Shown here: positions 50,327 to 59,940 of the stretch, one piece after another
Layout of the letters: each line of letters starts with the position of its first letter
How positions within the stretch are numbered: position 1 is the first letter of the stretch
Assembly (NCBI RefSeq): GCF_900111305.1
Contig: NZ_FOGS01000003.1
Coordinates: 1 to 64,000, forward strand
Length of the DNA stretch: 64,000 nucleotides
Reading direction: 5' to 3'
Source: Vreelandella subterranea
Lineage (GTDB): Bacteria > Pseudomonadota > Gammaproteobacteria > Pseudomonadales > Halomonadaceae
Made by a program: the position numbers and the translations under genes
Notes under the pieces: generated by a model
What the model saw: the letters and a program-made list of their open reading frames with translations, nothing else
Databases searched by the model: none
What the model was told of the DNA's origin: nothing

Positions 50327-50346
50327 CCCTATATACTCGCCATACA

Positions 50347-50383
50347 GAAAAACCCCGTCGTTTGATGAACGGCGGGGTTTTTT
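50347..50383. terminator. bidirectional terminator between the membrane protein gene and rpoD
   Basis: AACCCCGTCGTT-5 nt-AACGGCGGGGTT stem (one G-T pair) with A run before and T run after, so it works on both strands and ends the two converging genes. Confidence 0.9.
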
Positions 50384-50406
50384 AATACCACTTCAAGCCT
50401 TCCGGG

Positions 50407-52251
50407 TTACTCGTCGAGGAACGAACGCAGCGGCTCGGAGCGGCTCGGATGACGCAGCTTACGTAACGCCTTGGCTTCAATCTGGCGGATTCGCTCACGG
50501 GTCACATCGAACTGCTTGCCGACCTCTTCAAGCGTGTGGTCGGTGTTCATATCGATACCAAACCGCATGCGCAGCACCTTGGCCTCACGCGCCGTCAAAC
50601 CGCCCAACACATTGCGCGTGGCTTCGACCAGGCCTTCGCCGGTGGCCAGATCGATCGGCAGCAGCATGGTGCCGTCTTCGATAAAGTCACCCAGGTGCGA
50701 GTCGTCGTCGTCACCAATGGGCGTCTCCATGGAGATCGGCTCCTTGGCAATCTTGAGCACCTTGCGGACCTTGTCTTCCGGCATTTCCAGGCGCTCACCC
50801 AGTTCTTCCGGTGTCGGCTCACGGCCCATTTCCTGCAGCATCTGACGCGATACGCGGTTGAGCTTGTTGATCGTTTCGATCATGTGCACCGGAATACGGA
50901 TCGTGCGGGCCTGATCGGCAATCGACCGGGTAATCGCCTGACGAATCCACCAGGTCGCATAGGTCGAGAACTTGTAGCCACGGCGATATTCGAACTTGTC
51001 GACCGCTTTCATCAGACCAATATTGCCTTCCTGAATCAGATCCAGGAACTGCAAACCGCGATTGGTATACTTCTTGGCAATCGAGATCACCAAACGCAGG
51101 TTGGCTTCCACCATCTCCTTCTTGGCACGGCGGGCTTTCGCTTCGCCGATCGACAGCTTGCGGTTGACCTCTTTCAGGTCAGACACTTTAAGCTGCACCA
51201 TGTCCTCTTCAAAGGCAATCTTGCGCTGACAGCGGGCAATATCGGCACGCAGCGATTCCAGACGGTCGGCGTACTTGGGCTGTTCGGACTGAAACGCATC
51301 CAGCCATTTCGGGTCTGACTCGCTACCCGGAAACGACTTGATAAAGGTCTTGCGCGGCACCTTGGCTTTCTTCACGCACATCTGCATGACGGCTTTTTCC
51401 TGGGCACGCACCTGCTCGATGCTAATGCGCACCTGCCCCACCAACCGCTCGAAATGCTTGGGCACCAGCTTGATCGGGGAGAACAGCACCGCCAGACGCG
51501 CCTGCTCTGCTTTCAGCTCGGCACTTCCACGACCGTACTTGGCAAAGGCCGCTTCCACCGCTGCGTTCTGCTCACGAATCTGTTCGAAACGCGCACGCGC
51601 CTCTTCGGGATCCGGGCCGCCTTCGCTTGCGGTGGAGTCATCGTCTTCGTCGTCGCCTTCAACGTCGTCATCAATCTCTGACACGGGCTCCGGTTCTGGC
51701 ACTTCTGCTTCCGCCACGCCGGGGATCCCTTCATCCGGATCGATAAACCCCGAGAAGAGGTCGGACAGCCGACCGGGAGCCTCTTCATCCTGTGTCGCGT
51801 CGTAGGCGTCCAGAATAGAGGCCACGGCACCAGGCAAATAGGCCAGCGCCGACATGACTTCGCGTGTCCCCTCTTCAATCCGCTTGGCGATTTCAATCTC
51901 GCCTTCGCGGGTCAAGAGCTCAACCGTACCCATTTCACGCATGTACATGCGCACCGGGTCGGTAGTGCGACCGACGTCGCTTTCCACGGCGGCAAGGGCC
52001 GCAACGGCCTCTTCCGCAGCGGACTCGTCCGTGGAGTGATCCGACATCATCAAAGTGTCTTCATCTGGCGCTTCTTCAACGACACTGATACCCATGTCGT
52101 TGATCATGCCAATGATGTCTTCCACTTGATCCGGGTCGGCGATATCCTCGGGTAGATGGTCGTTGACCTCGGCATAGGTCAGGTAACCCTGTTCCTTGCC
52201 GCGCGCGATCAACTCCTTCAGACGCGACTGCTGCTGTGCATTTCCAGCCAT
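50407..52251 (-). CDS. rpoD: RNA polymerase primary sigma factor 70
   Basis: 614-residue housekeeping sigma factor. Region 1.1 at the N-terminus ('[20 protein letters not shown]'), region 1.2 ('[20 protein letters not shown]'), an acidic non-conserved insert ('[20 protein letters not shown]' near 200), region 2 ('[20 protein letters not shown]', '[20 protein letters not shown]') and region 4 with 'TREGRIRQIE'-like sequence '[20 protein letters not shown]'. Last gene of the rpsU-dnaG-rpoD operon; an internal promoter is likely (52320). Confidence 0.97.
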   Translation of the reverse strand: MAGNAQQQSRLKELIARGKEQGYLTYAEVNDHLPEDIADPDQVEDIIGMINDMGISVVEEAPDEDTLMMSDHSTDESAAEEAVAALAAVESDVGRTTDPVRMYMREMGTVELLTREGEIEIAKRIEEGTREVMSALAYLPGAVASILDAYDATQDEEAPGRLSDLFSGFIDPDEGIPGVAEAEVPEPEPVSEIDDDVEGDDEDDDSTASEGGPDPEEARARFEQIREQNAAVEAAFAKYGRGSAELKAEQARLAVLFSPIKLVPKHFERLVGQVRISIEQVRAQEKAVMQMCVKKAKVPRKTFIKSFPGSESDPKWLDAFQSEQPKYADRLESLRADIARCQRKIAFEEDMVQLKVSDLKEVNRKLSIGEAKARRAKKEMVEANLRLVISIAKKYTNRGLQFLDLIQEGNIGLMKAVDKFEYRRGYKFSTYATWWIRQAITRSIADQARTIRIPVHMIETINKLNRVSRQMLQEMGREPTPEELGERLEMPEDKVRKVLKIAKEPISMETPIGDDDDSHLGDFIEDGTMLLPIDLATGEGLVEATRNVLGGLTAREAKVLRMRFGIDMNTDHTLEEVGKQFDVTRERIRQIEAKALRKLRHPSRSEPLRSFLDE

Positions 52252-52319
52252 AGAAACCCTATCTCGACGAAGAAGAATGAAGCACCTGAAGCGCTGATGT
52301 AAAAACCTGCAAGCCTGAC

Positions 52320-52325
52320 ATTATA
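52320..52325 (-). promoter_or_regulatory. possible internal promoter -10 for rpoD
   Basis: Minus-strand TATAAT, perfect -10 sequence, 69 bp upstream of the rpoD ATG in the 233-bp dnaG-rpoD gap. No good -35 is seen, so confidence is limited. The rest of the gap shows nothing else. Confidence 0.4.
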
Positions 52326-52484
52326 GCGTGAATGGCTTGAGTTTTTCCAGTTTGTGTATTTGCGCTGTCATTCAGGTGTGTTAGGTTGATTGGTTAGCCA
52401 CTTTTTAACCCGTGGCAACTGATTTGGAGGCGACACGGTAATAATTCAACCCGCCTCGCTTCATGTCATGCTGCACAAGCAGCG

Positions 52485-54341
52485 TTAATGCGGTCGCCGG
52501 GACAGTTCCATTACCAAGCTAGCCAGACGCTGACGCTGTGCTTTATCGAGCTTTTGCCCGTCGCGCTCTTGCGCCAGCAATGCGTCATATTCCTCTCGCG
52601 GCGATTGCTGGCGCTGTACATGGCTCAGATGCGCCACCAACCCCGTCAGCTCTGTTTCCCGCGTAGCCCTGGGAATCAGCAGTTCCCGCTTTGCAAAATC
52701 AGCCAGCCGGGCGCCCTCCGCACTGCCTTGAAAATGCGCCAGAATCACCTGAGGACTGCGGTAACGCCCGGCCCTCAAGAGTGCCAGCAATTCCTGGCAG
52801 AGACGCACATCACCACCCTCCGGCCCGTCACTATCCGGCAACCAGGCGTCACTCTCAGGCAGGCTCGCCACCAGGCCGGGTTCGTGAAGCAGTAGCTGTA
52901 TAATACGCCCAACCGGCGACAGCGCCTGCTCACGAACCGACCGACGCCCAGACGCGCTCTTCTGCCTGGAATCCGCCGTACCGGCGGCTTCAACCGACTC
53001 CCCACGCGTCTGCTGCTGGCGCGCCACCGCCTTGACACGCTTTTCAAGCAGTTCTTTCAACTGCTCCTGAGCCAAGCCGCTACGCTTGGCAAGCGCCTCA
53101 AGCATCAATGACTTGAGCATGCCGTCCGGCACCTTGTTCAATGCCTCAAGCACCTGACTGGCAAACCGTTCACGACCTTCCACGGTATTCAGGTCACGCC
53201 CCTGAGCTGCCTGCTCGAAGAGAAATTCGGACAGCGGCATTGCACAGGTGACACGGTCCTGAAACGCCTCTGTTCCTTCCCGGCGTACCAGCGTATCCGG
53301 GTCATCGCCTTCCGGCAGAAACAGGAAGCGCGCCTCTCGGCCGTCAATCATCATCGGCAACGCGGTTTCAAGTGCCCGACTGGCCGCCTCGCGGCCAGCC
53401 CGGTCGCCGTCGAAACAGAACACCACGCGCCCCACAAGACGGAACAGGCGACTCAAGTGGTCTTCCGTGGTGGCCGTTCCCAGGGTGGCCACGGCATTAT
53501 GGATGCCATACTGGGCCAGCGCCACGACGTCCATGTAGCCCTCGACCATCACCAGCTGCTCAAGCCTGCTGGAAGCCTGGCGGGCTTCATAAAGGCCGTA
53601 AAGCTCACGTCCTTTATGAAACACGGGGGTTTCCGGGGAATTGAGGTACTTGGGCTGACCATCCCCCATGACCCGACCACCGAAAGCGATTGTTCGACCG
53701 CGCAGATCACGAATCGGGAACATGACCCGGTCACGAAAGCGGTCGTAGGTGCGCCCCGTGTCTTCACGGTGAATCAACAGACCATATTCAATCTGCACCG
53801 ACTCGCTGACACCCCGTTCGCTCAGATGTTGCTTGAGCGCTTCCCAGCCCCCTGGTGCATAGCCAATGCCATAGTCGCTGATGACATCACTGGAAAGACC
53901 ACGCTCATGCAGGTACCGCTTGGCTTCGCCACCCTCCTGCATCTTAAGCCGTTCGCGGTAAAAGCTGGCGGCAAGCTCAAGCAGGTTAACGCCCTCTTTA
54001 CGCTTTTTTTCGCGTTGCTGAGCGCGCGGGTCATCAGCCCCTTCCCGGGGCACTTCAATCCCCAAGCGCCCGGCCAACTGCTCAACTGCTTCGGGAAACG
54101 GCAGCTTGTCGTACTCCATCAAAAACCGCAGCGCATTGCCGTGTGCCCCACAGCCGAAACAGTGATAGAACTGCTTGTCGGCGCTCACCGTAAACGAAGG
54201 GGTTTTCTCTTGATGGAAAGGACATAGCCCCGAGTAGTTGCGGCCTGCCTTTTTCAGCTGTACACGCTCACCGACCACTTCCACCACATCAACGCGGCCC
54301 AGAAGATCGTCGATAAAACGCTGTGGAATTTGGCCAGCCAT
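52485..54341 (-). CDS. dnaG: DNA primase
   Basis: 618-residue primase that makes RNA primers for replication. The zinc domain comprises C40, H43, C61 and C64 in 'GLCPFHQEKTPSFTV' and 'HCFGCGAHGNALRFL'. The TOPRIM fold contains 'VMVEGYMDVVALAQYG', and 'FCFDGDRAGREAASRALE' holds the catalytic acidic residues. The C-terminal helicase-binding domain is helical and variable. ATG 54341 ('MAGQIPQRFI') is preferred to a start four codons upstream, because DnaG proteins begin with MAGxIP and GAGG lies 12 nt upstream. Confidence 0.96.
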   Translation of the reverse strand: MAGQIPQRFIDDLLGRVDVVEVVGERVQLKKAGRNYSGLCPFHQEKTPSFTVSADKQFYHCFGCGAHGNALRFLMEYDKLPFPEAVEQLAGRLGIEVPREGADDPRAQQREKKRKEGVNLLELAASFYRERLKMQEGGEAKRYLHERGLSSDVISDYGIGYAPGGWEALKQHLSERGVSESVQIEYGLLIHREDTGRTYDRFRDRVMFPIRDLRGRTIAFGGRVMGDGQPKYLNSPETPVFHKGRELYGLYEARQASSRLEQLVMVEGYMDVVALAQYGIHNAVATLGTATTEDHLSRLFRLVGRVVFCFDGDRAGREAASRALETALPMMIDGREARFLFLPEGDDPDTLVRREGTEAFQDRVTCAMPLSEFLFEQAAQGRDLNTVEGRERFASQVLEALNKVPDGMLKSLMLEALAKRSGLAQEQLKELLEKRVKAVARQQQTRGESVEAAGTADSRQKSASGRRSVREQALSPVGRIIQLLLHEPGLVASLPESDAWLPDSDGPEGGDVRLCQELLALLRAGRYRSPQVILAHFQGSAEGARLADFAKRELLIPRATRETELTGLVAHLSHVQRQQSPREEYDALLAQERDGQKLDKAQRQRLASLVMELSRRPH

Positions 54342-54449
54342 GGATGCAGGCATCCTCGCGCGGGGCGCTGATTCGCGAACCTAACGTCATCAGACACTAT
54401 CGCCATAAACGGCCATGCCCGATCACCTTAAACACGCTTTGATAAACGC

Positions 54450-54480
54450 AAAACAAGCGGCCACCTAGATGGCGGCCGCT
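54450..54480 (-). terminator. intrinsic terminator between rpsU and dnaG
   Basis: On the minus strand a 10-bp stem with one mismatch (AGCGGCCGCC-5 nt-GGTGGCCGCT) is followed by TGTTTT. It fits the partial terminator known between rpsU and dnaG in other gammaproteobacteria, which lowers primase relative to S21. Confidence 0.65.
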
Positions 54481-54493
54481 CGGCATCCCTCTA

Positions 54494-54526
54494 GAAACAC
54501 ACTATGCATAACACAGCGTGTTTCGG
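54494..54526 (-). other. second hairpin downstream of rpsU
   Basis: GAAACACACT-13 nt-AGCGTGTTTC, a 10-bp stem with one mismatch, just after the rpsU stop. No T run follows. It may protect the 3' end of the rpsU mRNA or mark a processing site. Confidence 0.45.
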
Positions 54527-54532
54527 TACGGA

Positions 54533-54748
54533 TCAATAGAGCCGTTCGAAACGCTTTTGTTCACGCTGAATCTTCTTGGCGTGACGCTTTACGGCCGCAG
54601 CCGCTTTGCGCTTGCGCTCAGCAGTCGGCTTCTCGTAGTGCTCGCGACGACGTACTTCAGAGAGAACGCCAGCTTTTTCGCAAGAACGCTTGAAGCGACG
54701 CAGGGCGACGTCAAACGGCTCGTTATCACGTACTTTTACAGAAGGCAT
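54533..54748 (-). CDS. rpsU: 30S ribosomal protein S21
   Basis: 71-residue basic protein, first gene of the macromolecular synthesis operon. The family sequence is unmistakable: '[20 protein letters not shown]', '[20 protein letters not shown]' and the Lys/Arg/Ala-rich C-terminal helix. S21 helps select initiation sites on mRNA. AAGGTAGG lies upstream of ATG 54748. Confidence 0.98.
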   Translation of the reverse strand: MPSVKVRDNEPFDVALRRFKRSCEKAGVLSEVRRREHYEKPTAERKRKAAAAVKRHAKKIQREQKRFERLY

Positions 54749-54948
54749 TAAGCACTCACCTACCTTAAGGAGTCTTGAGTTCGGATAGTACGTACACCGT
54801 GACGCATGTTATGCGAGCGCAGTGCACGACTCAGTTTTACAGCGCACAATATTCTAATCCTGCTGGACACGCTTTGCAAATGCTACCACCCGCCTGGCGC
54901 TGAGAATGTTAGACTATGGCAACTATTTTTTCACAGAGCTATTGTCCT

Positions 54949-55998
54949 ATGCGCGTACTGGGCATTGAAACGTCCTGCGACGAAACCGGCGTCGCCATTT
55001 ACGACACCTCGCTGACCGGCGGCCAAGGCCTGCTCGCCGATGCGCTTTACAGCCAAATTGCCATGCACACCGATTACGGTGGCGTCGTGCCCGAACTGGC
55101 CTCCCGCGACCACACCCGCAAGCTGCTGCCGCTCATCGAGCAAGTTCTGGACGACGCCGGGCTCCAGCGCCACGACCTTGACGGCATCGCCTACACTGCT
55201 GGCCCCGGGCTGGTCGGTGCCTTGATGGTGGGCGCCAGCACCGCCCATGGCATGGCCCGCGGGCTGGGCATTCCCGTGCTTGGCGTGCACCACATGGAAG
55301 GCCATTTACTGGCCCCCATGCTCGAAGACGATGCCCCCGACTTCCCATTTGTGGCGCTGTTGGTGTCCGGCGGCCATACCCAACTGGTGAACGTGCAGGG
55401 GCTTGGCCACTACCAGCTGCTCGGCGAGTCTGTCGACGATGCCGCTGGCGAAGCCTTCGACAAAGCCGCCAAAATGCTTGGACTGGCCTACCCGGGCGGC
55501 CCTCACGTGGCAGCGCTGGCCGAACAGGGAGACCCTGAGCGTTTTCGCTTTCCCCGCCCGATGACCGACCGCCCGGGGCTGGATTTCAGCTTTTCCGGGT
55601 TGAAAACCCACACCCTCACGGCGATTCGCCAGTTGGAAGCGGCGGGCGAGCTAAATGAGCAGGCCCGTGCTGACGTTGCCCGCGCCTTTGAAGAAGCCGT
55701 GGTCGACACCCTGGTCATCAAGTGCCGCCGGGCGCTGGATCAAACCGGCCTTAAGCGCCTGGTCGTGGCGGGCGGCGTCAGCGCCAATCATCGTCTCCGC
55801 GAACGACTCGCCCAGGCCTGTGAAAAACGCCGGGCAAAGGCCTACTACCCACGCGGGCGTTTTTGCACCGACAACGGCGCGATGATTGCCTATGTGGGGG
55901 CCCAACGCCTCGCCGCCGGCGAGCAGGACGCCAGCGGCATCATGCAGGCCACACCGCGCTGGCCGCTCGCCGACCTGGCGGCACCGGCCGCGCCCTAG
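54949..55998 (+). CDS. tsaD: tRNA t6A synthesis protein TsaD (Kae1)
   Basis: 349-residue enzyme of the threonylcarbamoyl transfer complex that makes t6A37 in ANN-reading tRNAs. The start ATG 54949 ('[19 protein letters not shown]') matches the family; the frame is open 33 bp further up but that part is unlike. Metal-binding 'HMEGH' at residues 115-119 and '[10 protein letters not shown]' at the C-terminus. Divergent from rpsU, as in many gammaproteobacteria. Confidence 0.97.
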   Translation: MRVLGIETSCDETGVAIYDTSLTGGQGLLADALYSQIAMHTDYGGVVPELASRDHTRKLLPLIEQVLDDAGLQRHDLDGIAYTAGPGLVGALMVGASTAHGMARGLGIPVLGVHHMEGHLLAPMLEDDAPDFPFVALLVSGGHTQLVNVQGLGHYQLLGESVDDAAGEAFDKAAKMLGLAYPGGPHVAALAEQGDPERFRFPRPMTDRPGLDFSFSGLKTHTLTAIRQLEAAGELNEQARADVARAFEEAVVDTLVIKCRRALDQTGLKRLVVAGGVSANHRLRERLAQACEKRRAKAYYPRGRFCTDNGAMIAYVGAQRLAAGEQDASGIMQATPRWPLADLAAPAAP

Positions 55999-56005
55999 CC
56001 GCCTC

Positions 56006-56578
56006 TCAGGAGCCGCCAAATGGCGGCTCCTCACCGCGCTTTAGCCGACGAATATTCAGCGCATGACGGGTTAGCACCAGCAGGCTGAACCCGCCAACCA
56101 CCAGCACATAAGACGGTGCCAGCCAACTGCATACCAGGGGCGCCAACATAGCGCTCCAAAGCGACGCCAGCGCTGCTGTTTTCAGCCGCCAGGCGAGCAG
56201 GGCCCAGACCAGGGCACTGATTAACGCCACGGCGGGCACCAATACCAGCAGCACGCCGAATGCACTGGCCACTGCCTTGCCGCCACGAAACCCATGCCAT
56301 AACGGGTAGCTATGGCCCAGCAAGACGGCTAGCCCCACCATCCCCTGAAGCCAGACGGGAAAATCCAGCAGCTTGGCGGCGAGCACCGCGGGCATGCCTT
56401 TCAGCGCATCCAGCAGCAGCGTGGCTGCCGCCAGACGGGCGCCGTACAAGCGCAGCACATTGGAAAAGCCGGGGTTGTGCGAGCCGTGCTGGCGGGGGTC
56501 GGGCACCCCTGCCCAGCGGCAGACGCTAAGCGCCGCCAGCCAACTACCGCTCGCGTATCCCACTAGTATCCATATCAT
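56006..56578 (-). CDS. plsY: glycerol-3-phosphate acyltransferase PlsY
   Basis: 190-residue inner-membrane enzyme transferring acyl from acyl-phosphate to glycerol-3-phosphate. Family motifs are 'GSHNPGFSNVLR' (usually NPGATNVLR, so two residues differ), 'FPVWLQGMVGLAVLLGHSYP' and 'GFRGGKAVASAFG'. ATG 56578 ('MIWILVGYASGSWLAALSV') is preferred to a start 17 codons up. Ends 7 bp from the converging tsaD stop and is divergent from folB. Confidence 0.92.
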   Translation of the reverse strand: MIWILVGYASGSWLAALSVCRWAGVPDPRQHGSHNPGFSNVLRLYGARLAAATLLLDALKGMPAVLAAKLLDFPVWLQGMVGLAVLLGHSYPLWHGFRGGKAVASAFGVLLVLVPAVALISALVWALLAWRLKTAALASLWSAMLAPLVCSWLAPSYVLVVGGFSLLVLTRHALNIRRLKRGEEPPFGGS

Positions 56579-56658
56579 GCCATTGTGCTCACGTTGGCTA
56601 CTGTTGCTGAGCGCTTTGCTCACGTACAATCGCTCGCTCGTTGTGTTGGGGAAGGCTC

Positions 56659-57039
56659 ATGGACCGCATTTTCATCGAAGCGCTTGAGGTAGATACCATT
56701 ATTGGCGTCTACGAATGGGAGCGCACTATTCATCAGTCACTGCGCCTGGATTTAACCCTGGCGACCGATATCCGCTCGGCAGCGGCCACCGATGACCTTC
56801 GGCTGACGCTGGATTACGCTACCATTTGCCAGCGTATTCAACAGTTTGCTGATACGCATCAGTTTGCCCTGGTGGAGACCTTCGCCGAGCGCCTGGCCGC
56901 CTGCCTACGCAATGATTTTCCGATCAGTTGGCTGCGACTTACCGTCCACAAACCCGGCGCCGTCCCCAATGCGCGCAGCGTCGGCCTGGAAATCACCCGC
57001 GGCACGCTCACCGAAGAAACCGGAGCACCCGCCCCATGA
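56659..57039 (+). CDS. folB: dihydroneopterin aldolase
   Basis: 126-residue enzyme of folate synthesis, converting 7,8-dihydroneopterin to 6-hydroxymethyl-dihydropterin. Typical opening 'MDRIFIEALEVDTIIGVYEW', 'TLDYATICQRI' and 'LVETFAERLAACL'; active-site Lys in 'WLRLTVHKPGAVPNARSVG'. ATG 56659 with GGGAAGG upstream. The stop overlaps folK by ATGA. Confidence 0.95.
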   Translation: MDRIFIEALEVDTIIGVYEWERTIHQSLRLDLTLATDIRSAAATDDLRLTLDYATICQRIQQFADTHQFALVETFAERLAACLRNDFPISWLRLTVHKPGAVPNARSVGLEITRGTLTEETGAPAP

Positions 57040-57581
57040 GCTTAGTGACCGTGAGCCTGGGCAGCAATATCGAGCCCGCCAGACACATTCGCCTGTGCCT
57101 TGATGCGCTGGCCGACACCTTCGGTTCGCTCGCGGTTTCCCGAGTGTTCGAGAGCGAGCCCGTTGGCTTCAGCGATCGGCGCAATTTTTTCAACCTGGTG
57201 GTGGCATTCCAGAGCGACTGGCGACCCGGCGAGCTTCAAGCCTGGGCCAAACAGTTGGAAGCCGACCATGGCCGAACGCCGGAGACGACAAAATACAGCC
57301 CTCGCGCACTGGATATCGACCTACTGACGGTGGGTGACGCCTGCGGCATCGTCGACGGGATCACGCTACCCCGCGCCGAAATCAACTACAACGCCTTTGT
57401 CTTGCAGCCCCTGGCCGAACTTCTGCCCACGCACTGCCACCCCCACTGTCGAACCCCCTATGCATCGCTCTGGGCAGCATTTGACCTGGGCGCCCAGCGC
57501 TTGTGGGCCATCGATTTCGAATGGCAAGGCAGGTGGGTTTCCCGGGCCGATCCACCACTGCGCCAGGCACTGGCCCACTAA
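57036..57581 (+). CDS. folK: HPPK (folate pyrophosphokinase)
   Basis: 181-residue pyrophosphokinase, the next step of folate synthesis. Opening 'MSLVTVSLGSNIEPARHIRL', pterin-binding 'FSDRRNFFNLVVAF' and the family signature 'KYSPRALDIDLLTVGD'. The ATG overlaps the folB stop, so FolB and FolK are made together. A longer frame starting upstream lies within folB and is not used. Converges on cca with a gap of 10 bp. Confidence 0.95.
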   Translation: MSLVTVSLGSNIEPARHIRLCLDALADTFGSLAVSRVFESEPVGFSDRRNFFNLVVAFQSDWRPGELQAWAKQLEADHGRTPETTKYSPRALDIDLLTVGDACGIVDGITLPRAEINYNAFVLQPLAELLPTHCHPHCRTPYASLWAAFDLGAQRLWAIDFEWQGRWVSRADPPLRQALAH

Positions 57582-57591
57582 ACCGGCAACG

Positions 57592-58713
57592 TCAATGGAG
57601 CGTCTTCTCGATAGCCAGGTAACGACGCTCTTTTAGCGCAGCCCCAAGCTCGGCCCCCTGAAAACCTTCGGCCATCAGCGACTGTGGACTTACCTGTTGC
57701 GCGGCCTGCCAAGCGGCATTCAAGGCATCCACTTGCTCCGGGGCCAACGCCGCCACCAGCGTCAACTGGGTAGATACCTGAGCAGGCTTCCGCCAGGCAT
57801 CGAGGCGCTCGAGCCAGTGAGATACCGCCGCGGCATCGAGCGCACCCTCGACCAGGTGGCGACTCAGGGCCGCATGCCGCGCTAGCTGTGCCACCGCATT
57901 CGGCAACCGTAGCCGCCGGGCCAGCGACTCGCGCGCGGCATCATCCAGTGGCGAAACCAGCAGCGCATAGCGCCATTCGGCACTGGCCAGCGCCTCATCA
58001 TCCAGCCCCGGCGACATAGCGTTGAGACAACCCCTCAAGCGACCACCCGTTAATTCAGGCCACCAGGTAGTCAGCGCTTCACACTGGTCAAGCGTGGTGA
58101 AGTAGCTTGCTGGCTGCTCTTCGCCCAGCGCCTTTTCGGTTTCCCGCCATACCCGTTCAGCGGCCAGATAGGCCAACTCACCGCTGCGGCTGACCTCACC
58201 CATCAACGCCATCGTATCCGGCGCAATCACAAAGCCAAGTGTTGTGTAGCGCGCCAGAAAGCGCGCCGTGCGCAACACTCGCAGCGGATCTTCGCGAAAC
58301 GCGGGGGAGACATGCCGTAGCTGTCGCCGCTCGATGTCCTGCCGGCCATCAAAAGGATCGATCAGCGTGCCATCCGGTGCTTCCGCGATCGCATTGACGG
58401 TCAGATCGCGACGCAGCAAGTCATCCTCCAGAGTGACGTCGGGGCTGGCGATCACTTCGAAACCTGCGTAGCCATGCCCGGCTTTCCGCTCGGTGCGTGC
58501 CAGGGCATATTCTTCAGCGCTCTCAGGATGAAGAAACACCGGAAAGTCGCGCCCCACTGGCTTGAACCCCCGCTTCAGCATCTCATCAGGCGTGGCGCCG
58601 ACCACCACCCAGTCGTTGTCATAGACCGGCCAGCCCAATAGGTTGTCGCGCACCGCCCCGCCTACTCGGTAAACATCCAGTCCGGCGATACGCGGATCGC
58701 GGGCGTCCGTCAT
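57592..58713 (-). CDS. cca: tRNA nucleotidyltransferase (CCA-adding), without HD domain
   Basis: 373-residue class II CCA-adding enzyme. Nucleotidyltransferase motif '[20 protein letters not shown]' and '[13 protein letters not shown]', then '[14 protein letters not shown]' and '[20 protein letters not shown]'. The C-terminal part ends near residue 373 with no HD-phosphohydrolase motifs, unlike the 412-residue E. coli enzyme. It overlaps apaH by four bases (ATGA). Confidence 0.93.
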   Translation of the reverse strand: MTDARDPRIAGLDVYRVGGAVRDNLLGWPVYDNDWVVVGATPDEMLKRGFKPVGRDFPVFLHPESAEEYALARTERKAGHGYAGFEVIASPDVTLEDDLLRRDLTVNAIAEAPDGTLIDPFDGRQDIERRQLRHVSPAFREDPLRVLRTARFLARYTTLGFVIAPDTMALMGEVSRSGELAYLAAERVWRETEKALGEEQPASYFTTLDQCEALTTWWPELTGGRLRGCLNAMSPGLDDEALASAEWRYALLVSPLDDAARESLARRLRLPNAVAQLARHAALSRHLVEGALDAAAVSHWLERLDAWRKPAQVSTQLTLVAALAPEQVDALNAAWQAAQQVSPQSLMAEGFQGAELGAALKERRYLAIEKTLH

Positions 58714-59534
58714 GGTGGTGAGCCTTGTGATTGATGGCTTGGTACACTGGTACGCTCCCCCGTCGCCAGATCAAGGGCGGTCAGCTTCCCGCCCCAGGCG
58801 CAGCCAGTATCCAGGGCGTCAACTCGCACACGGGCACCGGGCGTTTCTCCACCAAGTGCCGCCCAGTGGCCAAACACTAATTGAGGATCATCGTCGCGGG
58901 GGAATTGGAACCACGGCGCAAACCCCGGAGGAGCGCTTTCAAGCCCCTGATTGGCATCGAAATCCAGGCGCCCTGCGGCATCGATAAAGCGCATGCGGGT
59001 GAGCACATTGACAATGCAGCGCAGGCGATCCATACCGTCAAGCGCGCTGTCCCATTGCGCCGGGTGGTTACCGTAAAGCTGGTTTAAAAAGCGCCCTGAG
59101 GTCTCGCTCATCAATGCCGCCTGCACTTCGCCGGAAAGTGATGCCACCTGGGCAAGATCCCATTGGGGCAGCAGGCCTGCGTGGGTCATCAGCCGGTTCC
59201 CTTCATGCAAGGCCAGTGGCTGACTCTGAAGCCAGTCGAGCAAACGCTCACGGTCAGGCGCCGCCAATACGGCCTCGAGGCTGGCATGCTTCTTGACCTT
59301 GCCACCGCCCCGTGCGGCTACCAGCAAGTGAAAGTCATGATTGCCCAGCACACAGCGAACGCGACTGCCCAACCTTTCAGCTTCGCGCAGGCAGGCCAGC
59401 GAGTCGGGCCCCCGATTGACCAGGTCGCCGACCAGCCAGAGGGTGTCCTGCGCCGGATTGAAATTCAGCTTATCCAGCAAGGCCATCCATTCGTCATAAC
59501 AGCCGTGCAGGTCGCCAATCGCATAGGTACTCAT
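58710..59534 (-). CDS. apaH: diadenosine tetraphosphatase (ApaH)
   Basis: 274-residue symmetrical Ap4A hydrolase of the metallophosphatase fold. Motifs '[13 protein letters not shown]', '[14 protein letters not shown]', '[11 protein letters not shown]' and 'HWAALGG'. ATG 59534 has GGAAAGG upstream; a TTG two codons earlier is weaker. Part of the conserved lptD-surA-pdxA-rsmA-apaG-apaH cluster; lowers Ap4A alarmone and removes NpnN RNA caps. Confidence 0.95.
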   Translation of the reverse strand: MSTYAIGDLHGCYDEWMALLDKLNFNPAQDTLWLVGDLVNRGPDSLACLREAERLGSRVRCVLGNHDFHLLVAARGGGKVKKHASLEAVLAAPDRERLLDWLQSQPLALHEGNRLMTHAGLLPQWDLAQVASLSGEVQAALMSETSGRFLNQLYGNHPAQWDSALDGMDRLRCIVNVLTRMRFIDAAGRLDFDANQGLESAPPGFAPWFQFPRDDDPQLVFGHWAALGGETPGARVRVDALDTGCAWGGKLTALDLATGERTSVPSHQSQGSPP

Positions 59535-59562
59535 TGTCAAAGGCCTTTCCGGTCATGGGTCT

Positions 59563-59940
59563 TCAGTGCAGTTGATAAGGTACCGCAAGTCGAAAGGTAG
59601 GAATTGCCACTTCAAAAACCCGTTGGGTCGAGGTATCCAGCAAGGTGTAGACGCCTTCCATGACCCCCACGGGCGTCTGCAACATGGCGCGGCTCGTATA
59701 ACGAAACTGCTGGCCCGGACCAATCAGCGGTTGTTGACCCACGACCCCCTTGCCGCGCACTTCCTGGTGTTCGCCGCTGCCATGGGTGATTTTCCAGTAG
59801 CGCGCCATCAGTTGAACACTGTGCGGGCTGCCGTTGTGGACACTGACGGTATAACTGAATACGAAGCGTGATTCTGCCTCACTGGATTCTTCAGCACGGT
59901 ATTCGGGAGTCACCGTGACATCGATCGCCAGGTCGCTCAT
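59563..59940 (-). CDS. apaG: ApaG protein
   Basis: 125-residue ApaG-family beta-sandwich protein; 'RYWKITHGSGEHQEVRGKGV', 'VGQQPLIGPGQQFRYTS' and 'MEGVYTLLD' are typical. The function is not settled; it is always encoded between rsmA and apaH. The ATG overlaps the rsmA stop (ATGA). Confidence 0.95.
   Translation of the reverse strand: MSDLAIDVTVTPEYRAEESSEAESRFVFSYTVSVHNGSPHSVQLMARYWKITHGSGEHQEVRGKGVVGQQPLIGPGQQFRYTSRAMLQTPVGVMEGVYTLLDTSTQRVFEVAIPTFRLAVPYQLH

Noticed and set aside
50536-51318. 260-codon frame antisense to rpoD
   Set aside because: rpoD regions 2 to 4 occupy the same bases on the minus strand; antisense shadow.
53457-54227. 256-codon frame antisense to dnaG
   Set aside because: dnaG is certain; the antisense product shows no domain.
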